DNA of 47,245 nt from Variovorax sp. (GTDB lineage: Bacteria > Pseudomonadota > Gammaproteobacteria > Burkholderiales > Burkholderiaceae_C), in contig JAGIBP010000027.1 in NCBI GenBank assembly GCA_017744285.1, positions 1 to 47,245 on the forward strand. The letters run 5' to 3'. Below the pieces are notes generated by a model, which was given only the letters and a program-made list of their open reading frames with translations, did not search any database and was not told the origin of the DNA. The stretch's first letter is position 1; every line of letters starts with the position of its first letter. Shown here piece after piece: positions 1-7,864 of the stretch. The translations under genes were made by a program, and so were the position numbers.

Positions 1-1
1 C

Positions 2-700
<699 letters not shown>

Positions 701-1684
701 GCAGCCACCCGCGCGGAGAGCGGGCGCACGTTCGCCGCGATCAGCAGCTGCGCCGCGTAGTAGCTGGAGAGCACCCACAGCGAGGCCACGGGCAGCGGCT
801 GGACGAAGCGGTTGGTCGCCAGCAGCGCATCGCTCGACATGAAGAGGCAGGCGCCTACCGCGACCTGGCGCGCCGCGGCATCGCCCGCCACCGCCGCGCG
901 CCCGATCGCCTGCGCGGCCATGCAGGCGATCACCACCACATAGACGCCGACCGGCATGCGCAGGCCCGCCGGCAGGCCGCCTTGCCACAGGAAGGCGTAC
1001 ATGGCGCCGCCAATGCCGAGCGTGGCGGCGAGCGCCGCCGGCCTCGGAAAGAATCCCGGGCCCATCGCGAACAGGGCGATGTACGCCAGGTGCGCGAGCA
1101 GGAAGCAGACCAGTCCCGGCACGAAGAGGCGCGGCCACATCAGAAGAACGTCGCCGGCCAGCGAGGCGACGAGTCCTGCCACCAGCAGCAGCGCGAAGCG
1201 GGCGGGCATGCCGGCCGCACGCGAGCGCCAGGCGGCAAAGGCGATGAGCACGGCCAGCGCGAGTGGCTTGAACACCCCATGCAGCCAGCCGATGCCGAGC
1301 GCACCGCTGGCGGTGGCGAGTGCCGCCGCATCCACGAAGAGAACCTCGGCGACGGTGAGCCGGCCCTGCCGCACGGCGCCGGTGGCCCAGAGCGCGGCGA
1401 TCAGCGCGGCGAGCCACACGCCCGCGGTCGCGAGGGGCATCGCGTCCGAGAACCAGAAGAAGGCGGCCGCACCCGCCAGCAGCGCGACGAGCCGGGCCGC
1501 GCAAAAGGCGCGCACGCCGGGCGAGGCGCTGCCGCGCCGGCGTCCGGCAAAGAACCCGAGACCCATCAGCACGAAGAAGACGGGCGTTGCAAGAGCAATG
1601 ATCTGGCCGGAGCGCATGGCCTGCGATTGTCCCGGCCGCAGCGCGTGTCTTCGTCGCCGCCGGGTCATGGTTTGCCCGCACCGC

Positions 1685-1724
1685 GTGTCGTCGCGGCGTC
1701 ATGGCGCTGCCATGACCGCGTCAC
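1685..1724 (+). promoter_or_regulatory. Candidate double Pho box upstream of the phosphoesterase gene
   Basis: Four heptamers sit at an exact 11-bp spacing: GTGTCGT (1685-1691), GCGTCAT (1696-1702), CTGCCAT (1707-1713) and GCGTCAC (1718-1724). Against the PhoB half-site CTGTCAT they match 5, 5, 6 and 4 of 7 positions, and the 7+4 spacing is that of Pho boxes. The same stretch holds a perfect inverted repeat, GTCATGGC (1698-1705) and GCCATGAC (1709-1716). It ends 24 bp before the start codon at 1749. I see no good -10 between, so this is a candidate only. Confidence 0.4.
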
Positions 1725-1748
1725 GCGCTGCTGGGATCGTGCAGGGCC

Positions 1749-2618
1749 ATGCAAAGAGACGACGCCTTTCTTCGCGCATGGAGCGATCGGATTCCCCTGC
1801 TGCCGGATGCGGAGGAGAACGACGTCACGCGCCCGGTGCAGCACTTCCGGACCCTGTGGATCTCGGACCTGCACCTGGGCACGCCCGGCTGCCAGGCCCG
1901 GATGCTGCTCGACTTCCTCAAGCACACCGAGTGCGAGACGCTCTTCCTGGTCGGCGACATCATCGACGGCTGGCAGCTGCGGCGGCACTGGTACTGGCCG
2001 CAGGCCCACAACGACGTGATCCAGAAGCTCCTGCGCAAGGCGCGCAAGGGCACGCGGGTGATCTTCATCCCGGGCAACCACGACGAGTTCGCGCGCAAAT
2101 ACCTGCATCACAACTTCGGCGGCATCGACGTGGCCGACGAGTGGATCCACGAGACCGCCGACGGCCGCAAGCTCTGGGTCATGCATGGCGACCTGTTCGA
2201 CGGCGTGATCCAGTGCGCGAAGTGGCTGGCGCATGTCGGGGACTCGCTCTACGAGTTCACGCTCAAGCTCAACCGCCACCTGAACTCGCTGCGCGCGCGC
2301 ATGGGGCTGCCGTACTGGTCGCTCTCGAAGTACCTCAAGCTGAAGGTCAAGCGCGCGGTGAGCTACGTGGGCGACTTCGAGAACGCGGTGGCCCGCGAGG
2401 CGCGCCGCCGCGGCGTGCAGGGCGTCGTGTGCGGCCACATCCACCACGCCGAGCTGCGCGACATCGACGGCATCCTCTACGCCAACGACGGCGACTGGGT
2501 CGAGAGCCTGACCGCGCTCGCCGAGCAGGCGGACGGGGCGCTGGAGATCCTGCACTGGGCCCACGTGCCGGCGACGAACCGGCGCGCTGCCGCGCGGCGC
2601 GAGCCGGCGCACGCATGA
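1749..2618 (+). CDS. Metallophosphoesterase, PlcP/LpxH-like (candidate phospholipase C)
   Basis: A calcineurin-like phosphoesterase of 289 residues, normally annotated as a UDP-2,3-diacylglucosamine diphosphatase homologue. The dinuclear metal motifs are complete: SDLHLG, GDIIDGW, GNHDEF, MHGD and GHIHHAE. The segment RRHWYWPQAHNDVIQKLLRK resembles what I recall of the rhizobial phospholipase PlcP, which removes phospholipid head groups during phosphate starvation, more than enterobacterial LpxH. Its stop overlaps the start of an MGDG-type glycosyltransferase by ATGA, the pairing expected when the released diacylglycerol is glycosylated. A PlcP role is an inference from motifs, context and the candidate Pho boxes; LpxH-type activity in lipid A synthesis is the alternative. 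Confidence 0.85.
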   Translation: MQRDDAFLRAWSDRIPLLPDAEENDVTRPVQHFRTLWISDLHLGTPGCQARMLLDFLKHTECETLFLVGDIIDGWQLRRHWYWPQAHNDVIQKLLRKARKGTRVIFIPGNHDEFARKYLHHNFGGIDVADEWIHETADGRKLWVMHGDLFDGVIQCAKWLAHVGDSLYEFTLKLNRHLNSLRARMGLPYWSLSKYLKLKVKRAVSYVGDFENAVAREARRRGVQGVVCGHIHHAELRDIDGILYANDGDWVESLTALAEQADGALEILHWAHVPATNRRAAARREPAHA

Positions 2619-3829
2619 GCCGCCCGATGGCGAACGCCGAAGCGCCGTTGCGCGGCGCCGAAGTGACGAAAGGAACGCGCACGGTCGACCTCGTGTACTT
2701 CAACGCCGGTGGCGGGCACCGCGCCTCGGCCCTGGCGCTCGAGGCGGCGATCCATCGTGCCGGGCTGCCCTGGCGCGTGCGGCTGGTCAACCTGCGCGAG
2801 ATGCTCGATCCCCGCGACGGCTTTCGCAAGCTGACCGGCATGGACCCCGAGGATGTCTACAACAAGCGCCTGGCGCGCGGCTGGACGCTCGGGCTGGCCC
2901 AGGAACTCAAGCTGCTGCAGGGAATGATCCGCCTGTGCCATGCGGCGCTCGTGCGGCAGCTGCAGCAGCACTGGCTGGCGACCGAGCCCGATCTGGTCGT
3001 CTCCCTGATCCCCAACTTCAACCGGGCGCTGTGCGAATCGCTCGCGTCGGCGCTGCCGGGGGTGCCCTATGTGACGGTGCTCACCGACCTGGCCGACCTG
3101 CCGCCCAACTTCTGGATCGAGGCGGGGCTGGACCAGCACCTGGTCTGCGGCTCGGCGCGGGCGGTCGAGCAGGCGCATGCCGCCGGCTACACGCCCGAGC
3201 GCGTCCATGCGAGTTCGGGCATGCTGATCCGCCACTCTTTCTACGACGAGCGCCCGCTCGACCGCCGCGCGGAGCGCATCCGCCTCGGCCTCGACCCGGA
3301 CCGGCCGACCGGCATCGTGCTGTTCGGCGGCCAGGGCTCGAAGGCGATGCTCGGCATCGCCAAGCGGCTGGCAGACACGCAGCTCATCCTTGCCTGCGGC
3401 CACAACGCCGCCCTGGCCGATGCGCTGCGCGCGGCGCCGTCGCGCGCGCCGCGCCTGGTGCTGGGCTTCACGCCTGACATCGCGAACTACATGGCGCTCG
3501 CCGATTTCTTCGTCGGCAAGCCCGGCCCCGGCAGCGTGAGCGAGGCGGTCCACATGGGCCTCCCGGTGATCGTCATCCGCAACCGCTGGACGCTGCCGCA
3601 GGAGCGCTACAACACCCAGTGGGTGAGGGAGCAGGGCGTGGGCCTCGTGTGCCCCAGCTTCGCGCGGGTCGACGAAGCCGCCCGTGAACTGATCGACCGC
3701 CTCGACCGCTATCGCGCCGCCACCGGCCGGCTGCGCAACCGCGCGGTCTTCGAACTGCCGGCGATCCTCGAAGGCATCCTCTTGCGCGCCGAGAAGCCGC
3801 GGCCCTCGGCCACCGTCGCGGCGGTCTAA
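2615..3829 (+). CDS. MGDG-synthase-like glycosyltransferase (GT28 type)
   Basis: A 404-residue glycosyltransferase of the monogalactosyldiacylglycerol synthase / processive diacylglycerol glucosyltransferase type. The N-terminal domain begins with the glycine-rich FNAGGGHRASALALE near residue 27, followed by PDLVVSLIPNFNRAL and the family segment PYVTVLTDLADLPPNFW. The C-terminal nucleotide-sugar domain has VLFGGQGSKAML and FVGKPGPGSVSEAVHMGLPV, with the GKPGP and E residues expected for the UDP-sugar pocket. The reading frame extends far upstream, but ATG 2615 is correct: it overlaps the stop of the phosphoesterase (ATGA) and gives a normal-length protein. It probably adds sugar to diacylglycerol at the inner membrane. 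The sugar and processivity cannot be read from the sequence. Confidence 0.88.
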   Translation: MSRPMANAEAPLRGAEVTKGTRTVDLVYFNAGGGHRASALALEAAIHRAGLPWRVRLVNLREMLDPRDGFRKLTGMDPEDVYNKRLARGWTLGLAQELKLLQGMIRLCHAALVRQLQQHWLATEPDLVVSLIPNFNRALCESLASALPGVPYVTVLTDLADLPPNFWIEAGLDQHLVCGSARAVEQAHAAGYTPERVHASSGMLIRHSFYDERPLDRRAERIRLGLDPDRPTGIVLFGGQGSKAMLGIAKRLADTQLILACGHNAALADALRAAPSRAPRLVLGFTPDIANYMALADFFVGKPGPGSVSEAVHMGLPVIVIRNRWTLPQERYNTQWVREQGVGLVCPSFARVDEAARELIDRLDRYRAATGRLRNRAVFELPAILEGILLRAEKPRPSATVAAV

Positions 3830-3957
3830 AGGTAGCGATTACGTCTACATTTTCGCGGTCTTAAGGGGTTTCATTAATACTTTGAGTTTACAACCAGGTT
3901 ACAGTCTGCCGACGGAGCCCGCGGGTCGCGTGGCCCGCCCGAGGAAGGACAAGAACC

Positions 3958-4152
3958 GTGAAGAAAACAAGGTGGTGCGCTGTCGCTGGTGTGGGGCTCG
4001 TGCTCGCGTGTCTGGCCGGCTGCAGCGGCAGCGACGATGCGCAAGCCGCCGCCCTCGCGCCGGTCACGGCGCAGAAGAACATCGTGAGGGTGACCTGGCG
4101 CCCCGTCGACAAGACCGACGAGTTCCTGAGCGCCTGGCGCGCCAAGGAATGA
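3958..4152 (+). CDS. Small putative lipoprotein of unknown function
   Basis: A 64-residue protein starting at GTG 3958, supported by a strong ribosome binding site GAGGAAGGA at 3941-3949. It has a lipoprotein signal peptide: positively charged MKKTR, a hydrophobic stretch and the lipobox LAGC near residue 22, then a short polar tail of about 43 residues. Mature-region family unknown. It is preceded by a 128-bp AT-rich gap (3830-3957), atypical for this window, that probably holds its promoter, though I could not assign hexamers with confidence. The intradiol dioxygenase follows after 70 bp and may be co-transcribed. Confidence 0.75.
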   Translation: MKKTRWCAVAGVGLVLACLAGCSGSDDAQAAALAPVTAQKNIVRVTWRPVDKTDEFLSAWRAKE

Positions 4153-4222
4153 GCGCCCGCGGCGCATGAGCGGCGGCACGCCGGCGGCGGAACTTGCCGC
4201 GCGGCGCGAGGATCGCAGCGCC

Positions 4223-4864
4223 ATGCGCCACGCAATCCCGCCCTTTCACCTCCAGCGGCGCGCCCTGGCTGCGGCGCTGATCGGCATGCCGGCGCTCTGG
4301 CTTGGCGCCCGGGCCCAGGCCCCCGGTCCGCGCCGCATGCCGACCCCCGCGCAGACCGAAGGACCGTTCTATCCGGTCGAGTTCCCCAAGGATTCGGATG
4401 GCGATCTGCTGCACAACGGCACGCTGCCTGCCTACGCCGGCGGTCAGCCCGCCTGGGTCGAAGGCAGCGTCAGCGACCTGGCGGGCCGGCCGGTGGCGGG
4501 GGCGCAGGTCGAGATCTGGCAGTGCGACGAGCACGGGCACTATCACCACCCGGGCGACGGCAACCGGGCCGACGCGGCGTTCCAGGGCTTCGGCCGCGTG
4601 ACGGTGGACTCGGACGGCCGCTATCGCTTCCGCACCATCAAGCCGGTGCCGTACGCCGGCCGCACGCCGCACATCCACGTCAAGGTGAAGCTCGACCGAC
4701 GCGAACTGCTGACCACGCAGCTCTATGTGGCCGGCGATCCTGGCAACGCGCGCGACGGCCTGTGGCGCCGGCTGGACGAGGCGGCCCGCCAGGCGGTGAC
4801 GGTGCCGTTCGTGCGCGGTCCGCAAGGCTGGCAGGCGCAGTTCCCGATCGTCGTGGAGGCATGA
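4223..4864 (+). CDS. Exported intradiol ring-cleavage dioxygenase-like protein
   Basis: A 213-residue member of the non-haem Fe(III) intradiol dioxygenase family (protocatechuate 3,4-dioxygenase type). All four iron ligands can be placed: Tyr107 in CDEHGHYHHPGD, Tyr144 in KPVPYAGRTPHIHVKV, and His150 and His152 in PHIHV. The family opener TPAQTEGPFYPV is at residues 41-52. The N-terminus looks like a signal peptide with a twin-arginine-like QRRALAAALIG, so the enzyme is probably exported, possibly by Tat. Start 4223 is preferred over 4166 because it follows a GAGGA about 10 bases upstream and opens the signal peptide. No aromatic catabolic genes lie nearby and the substrate is unknown; similar short exported proteins are common in proteobacteria. 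Confidence 0.87.
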   Translation: MRHAIPPFHLQRRALAAALIGMPALWLGARAQAPGPRRMPTPAQTEGPFYPVEFPKDSDGDLLHNGTLPAYAGGQPAWVEGSVSDLAGRPVAGAQVEIWQCDEHGHYHHPGDGNRADAAFQGFGRVTVDSDGRYRFRTIKPVPYAGRTPHIHVKVKLDRRELLTTQLYVAGDPGNARDGLWRRLDEAARQAVTVPFVRGPQGWQAQFPIVVEA

Positions 4865-4908
4865 GCGGGGCGCCCCTTTCGCTCTCTCGCTGGCCTCGCG
4901 AGGCCAAG

Positions 4909-4942
4909 AAAAAAGCCCCGCAAGTCATCGACCTGCGGGGCT
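4909..4942 (-). terminator. Rho-independent terminator of the tRNA-Met gene
   Basis: A perfect 9-bp stem, AGCCCCGCA (4914-4922) and TGCGGGGCT (4934-4942), with an 11-nt loop. On the minus strand it is followed by six T residues (4909-4914). It begins 10 bp past the encoded CCA end of the tRNA. On the plus strand the hairpin is followed by the less uniform TTCTCGTTT and may also stop reads from the dioxygenase gene. Confidence 0.85.
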
Positions 4943-4952
4943 TCTCGTTTGT

Positions 4953-5029
4953 TGGTGGCTCTTCACGGACTCGAACCGCGGACCTGTGGATTATGATTCC
5001 ATCGCTCTAACCGACTGAGCTAAAGAGCC
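4953..5029 (-). tRNA. tRNA-Met (anticodon CAT)
   Basis: A 77-nt cloverleaf. Acceptor stem GGCTCTT pairs with AAGAGCC, then A and an encoded CCA; D arm GCTC/GAGC; anticodon loop ATCATAA with anticodon CAT; T arm with GGTTCGAGTCC. The first anticodon-stem pair is A-C. CAT is also the anticodon of initiator tRNA and of lysidine-modified tRNA-Ile2. The acceptor begins with a G-C pair, so it is not an initiator; elongator Met is the best reading and Ile2 cannot be fully excluded by eye. Confidence 0.9.
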
Positions 5030-5038
5030 GAGCCCAGA

Positions 5039-5044
5039 ATTATA
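5039..5044 (-). promoter_or_regulatory. -10 element of the tRNA-Met promoter
   Basis: A perfect TATAAT on the minus strand, 9 bp before the mature 5' end of the tRNA. The region where a -35 box would fall (about 5060-5067) shows no clear match to TTGACA. Confidence 0.6.
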
Positions 5045-5108
5045 ACCCGGTCCGAAGTCCGTTTTCGAGTTCGGACTGAATTTTCGGGTTTCCCGCCTGG
5101 AGCCCCTC

Positions 5109-5123
5109 CGCTGTCCGACAGCG
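5109..5123. promoter_or_regulatory. Palindrome upstream of the sigma factor gene (candidate operator)
   Basis: A perfect inverted repeat with 7-bp arms and one central base: CGCTGTC, C, GACAGCG. It lies 33 bp before the sigma factor start and 19 bp before a -10-like TAAAAA (5143-5148), so it would overlap the -35 position. No regulator is identified. Confidence 0.35.
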
Positions 5124-5155
5124 CCAGGCGCAGCGCGTGCGGTAAAAAGCGGCCG

Positions 5156-5812
5156 ATGTCCGACCCCCTCGATGCTCCATCTTCCCGCGACGCCATGCCG
5201 GATGACCAGCTCATGCTGGCCTACGCCGGTGGCGACGCTTTCGCCTTCGATCTGCTGTATGCCCGCCACGAGGGCGACATGCTGCGCTTCCTGCGGCGGC
5301 TCATGGGCGTGCGGCTCGCGGCGGAGGTCGACGAGGCTTTCCAGGAAACGTGGGGCCGCATCGTCGCGGAGCGCGCCGCTTTCGCGCCCGAGGATGCGTC
5401 CTGGCGCGTCTGGGCTTTCACCATCGCCTACCGAACGGGCATCGAGCGCCTGCGCCTGAGCGGGCGCGAGGCGGACTTCTACGCGCACGACGAAGACGGC
5501 GACGGACTCGAGGCCGCGCGGCTCTTCGGGCGCGGCGCGTTGCGCGGTGGCGGCGCCGACGATCATCCCTCCCTGGAGGAACTGAATTTCTGGCGTGCGG
5601 CGGGGCGCCGCCTGCTGGCCTGCCTGGACGAACTCTCCGATGACCAGCGAGCGGCCTTCCTGCTTCACCACGAGGACGGCTTCACGGTCGAGGTGCTGGC
5701 CGAGGCGCTGGCCACCGAACCCGAGACCGTGCGCAACCGGTTGCGGCAGGGCCGCGCGAAGCTGCAGACCTGCATGGAGCGGTACCTGTCGGTGCTGGAG
5801 CGCCACGCATGA
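5156..5812 (+). CDS. ECF-type RNA polymerase sigma factor
   Basis: A 218-residue sigma-70 family protein with only regions 2 and 4, as in extracytoplasmic-function sigma factors. Region 2 spans about residues 18-105 (LMLAYAGGDAFAFDLLYARH, then DEAFQETWGRIV, then WAFTIAYRTGIERLR). Region 4 is the C-terminal helix-turn-helix, residues about 150-210 (LDELSDDQRAAFLLHHEDGF, then ETVRNRLRQGRAKLQ). The linker near 110-145 is longer and more acidic or glycine-rich than usual. There is no Shine-Dalgarno sequence; a -10-like TAAAAA ends 7 bases before the ATG. The stop overlaps the next gene's start (ATGA), so the proline-rich membrane protein is the obvious partner. It diverges from tRNA-Met. The regulon is unknown. 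Confidence 0.85.
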   Translation: MSDPLDAPSSRDAMPDDQLMLAYAGGDAFAFDLLYARHEGDMLRFLRRLMGVRLAAEVDEAFQETWGRIVAERAAFAPEDASWRVWAFTIAYRTGIERLRLSGREADFYAHDEDGDGLEAARLFGRGALRGGGADDHPSLEELNFWRAAGRRLLACLDELSDDQRAAFLLHHEDGFTVEVLAEALATEPETVRNRLRQGRAKLQTCMERYLSVLERHA

Positions 5813-7017
5813 AAGCCGCCGCCACCACCGCCGATCGAAGCGGCGATCTGCATGACGAACGCCTGTGGCGAGCGCTGGAGCACGCGCCGGACCTGAGCGC
5901 CGTGCCCGACTGGCGTTCGCGCCAGGCGATCCTGCGGCTGGCGCATGCCGCGGTCGGCGAGCCCGACCCGGAAGACGCCGAGGCCGAACTCGAGAAGGCG
6001 GCGCGATCCTGGTGGAACCCCTTGGCCGGTGGCGCGATGGACCGCAGGAAGCCGCGCCGGCGCTGGTACGGGGCGGGGCTGGCTGCCGCGCTGGTGGCCG
6101 TGCTGGCGGTCGCTCTCTGGCCGCGCGGGCCGATCCCGCAGCCGTCCGCCAGCGACGCGGGTCAGGCGCGGGGCGCGTTGTCCGAGGCCGAGGATCCGGC
6201 CCCGACGTCCTCGACCTTCGTCGGGCCGCCGCGTGATTCGACCTCCATTCCGCTCCTGCCGCCGAGCTTCTTCGCCTTGCGCGAGCCGGCGCCGGACGCG
6301 GCCCCGCAGGCGTCTGCCCCGCCGGTCGTTGCCTTGCCTGACCCGCTGAAGGAGCCGCCGCCGCCACGTCCCCTGCCTCGGGATCCTGCTGCGCTGCCGC
6401 CTGTTGCGCGCGCGAACCCGCCGCCGGCCGACGCCCAGGCGCCGCGGGTGCCGCCGCCAGCAGCTTCTGCACGCAGCGTCAAGGATCCGGCCGCCGTGGC
6501 GGTGCCCGAGGCCGCGAATCCCGCCCGCGCGCCGATGCCGCCCGCGCCGCCGGGCCACCCGGCGGTCGCGCCGGGCGCATCGCCGCCGCCAGCGGCGCGC
6601 ACCGAGACGGCCGGCGACGAGCCGCCCACCTTCGACGCCTTGATGAAGTGGAACCGCGTGACGATCACCCGGCGCGGCGGCGAGTCCCGCACACTGCCCC
6701 GGGAAGAGGCAGGCGAACTCAGTCCCCTGCTGGGGTCCGCCGCGTTGTCGGCAGGCGGCCCGCAGCCCTTGAAGGGCACGCCCGAATGGCGCGTGACGCT
6801 GGAGCGCGGCGCGCAGGTGCTGGCGGTGTTCGAGATCTCGGGCTCGCAGGTGCGCTGGCGCGAAGGCCATGCACCGGCGGCCACGGGGACGCCTTCGGCG
6901 GGCGCCATCTCCGCCTTGCGCGAGGCGCTCGGCCATGCGGTGGCGCAGGAGCCGCAGCCGCAGGTGCTGCGGCCGGGGTTCCCGCCGCCTTCGGCGGAAG
7001 CGCCGCGCGCGCCCTGA
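5809..7017 (+). CDS. Proline-rich single-pass membrane protein, putative anti-sigma partner
   Basis: A 402-residue protein translationally coupled to the sigma factor. A cytoplasmic N-terminus of about 85 residues (DERLWRALEHAPDLSAVPDW) is followed by one membrane helix (YGAGLAAALVAVLAVALWP, about 87-107), then a proline/alanine-rich, low-complexity stretch to about residue 265, then a compact C-terminal domain (FDALMKWNRVTITRRGGESR to about residue 375). The layout, a sigma-coupled inner-membrane protein with a long periplasmic stalk and terminal domain, fits an anti-sigma factor or sensor, but I see no recognised anti-sigma motif such as a zinc HxxxCxxC. Function is inferred from position and topology only. 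The stop lies 7 bp from the convergent enoyl-CoA hydratase. Confidence 0.7.
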   Translation: MKAAATTADRSGDLHDERLWRALEHAPDLSAVPDWRSRQAILRLAHAAVGEPDPEDAEAELEKAARSWWNPLAGGAMDRRKPRRRWYGAGLAAALVAVLAVALWPRGPIPQPSASDAGQARGALSEAEDPAPTSSTFVGPPRDSTSIPLLPPSFFALREPAPDAAPQASAPPVVALPDPLKEPPPPRPLPRDPAALPPVARANPPPADAQAPRVPPPAASARSVKDPAAVAVPEAANPARAPMPPAPPGHPAVAPGASPPPAARTETAGDEPPTFDALMKWNRVTITRRGGESRTLPREEAGELSPLLGSAALSAGGPQPLKGTPEWRVTLERGAQVLAVFEISGSQVRWREGHAPAATGTPSAGAISALREALGHAVAQEPQPQVLRPGFPPPSAEAPRAP

Positions 7018-7023
7018 GCCGCG

Positions 7024-7803
7024 CTACTGGTGCTTGAAGTCCGGCGCGCGCTTGTTCAGGAAGGCGTCCATGCCTTCCTTCTGGTCGGCGGTCGCGAAAA
7101 GGGAATGGAAGAGGCGCCGCTCGAACATGACGCCGTCCGACAGCCCGCTCTCGAAGGCGCGGTTGACCGATTCCTTGGCCGCCATCACCGACAGCTGCGA
7201 GAAGCCGCAGATCACGAGCGCGGCGCCCAGGGCCTCGTCCATGAGCTTGTCGAGCGCCACCACGCGGCTCACGAGTCCGGCGCGTTCGGCCTCGGCCGCG
7301 TCCATCATGCGGGCGGTCAGCACCATGTCCATGGCCTTGGATTTGCCCACCGCACGCGGCAGCCGCTGCGTGCCGCCCGCGCCGGGGATCACGCCGATCT
7401 TGATCTCGGGCTGGCCGAACTTCGCGTTCTCGGCCGCGATGATGAAGTCGCACATCATCGCGAGCTCGCAGCCGCCGCCCAGCGCGAAGCCCGCGACCGC
7501 GGCGATCACCGGCTTGCGGATCTGGCGGATGGTCTCCCAGTTGCGCGTGATGAAGTCGCCCTTGTACGCATCGAGAAACGTGTACTTGGCCATCGCCGCG
7601 ATGTCGGCGCCCGCGGCGAAAGCCTTCTCGCTGCCGGTGACGATGATGCAGCCGATCGCGTCGTCGGCGTCGAAGGCCTTCAGCGCCTGGCCGAGCTCGG
7701 TCATCAGTGCGTCGTTGAGCGCGTTGAGCGCCTTGGGGCGGCTGAGCGTGATGATGCCGACCTTCTCGGCCTCGACGCGTACCTCGATGTTCTCGTAGCT
7801 CAT
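7024..7803 (-). CDS. Enoyl-CoA hydratase
   Basis: A 259-residue crotonase-fold protein that hydrates trans-2-enoyl-CoA in beta-oxidation and related acyl-CoA pathways. The oxyanion hole segment is [13 protein letters not shown]. The first catalytic glutamate sits in [15 protein letters not shown] and the second in [20 protein letters not shown], as in true hydratases. The length is normal. The start is supported by the Shine-Dalgarno AGGAGAT just before the ATG. Substrate chain length cannot be told; the sequence style resembles PaaF/EchA8-type short-chain hydratases. It stands 61 bp downstream of the M61 peptidase gene on the same strand, with no functional link that I can see. Confidence 0.93.
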   Translation of the reverse strand: MSYENIEVRVEAEKVGIITLSRPKALNALNDALMTELGQALKAFDADDAIGCIIVTGSEKAFAAGADIAAMAKYTFLDAYKGDFITRNWETIRQIRKPVIAAVAGFALGGGCELAMMCDFIIAAENAKFGQPEIKIGVIPGAGGTQRLPRAVGKSKAMDMVLTARMMDAAEAERAGLVSRVVALDKLMDEALGAALVICGFSQLSVMAAKESVNRAFESGLSDGVMFERRLFHSLFATADQKEGMDAFLNKRAPDFKHQ

Positions 7804-7864
7804 GCGTATCTCCTAGGTTGAAACCGGCGCAGCCCACGGCCGCGAAGCGGCATGGGGGTGTTCT

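Noticed and set aside
956..2614. Upstream extension of the glycosyltransferase frame
   Set aside because: It runs antisense through the YhhN gene and out of frame through the phosphoesterase; the ATGA-coupled start at 2615 gives the family-length protein.
3875..3905. A sigma-70 promoter in the AT-rich gap before the lipoprotein gene
   Set aside because: TAATAC and TACAGT resemble -10 boxes, but no -35 at acceptable spacing could be found; noted only in the gene entry.
4953..5029. tRNA-Met as an integration (att) site
   Set aside because: No integrase, direct repeat of the tRNA 3' end or change in base composition is visible nearby.
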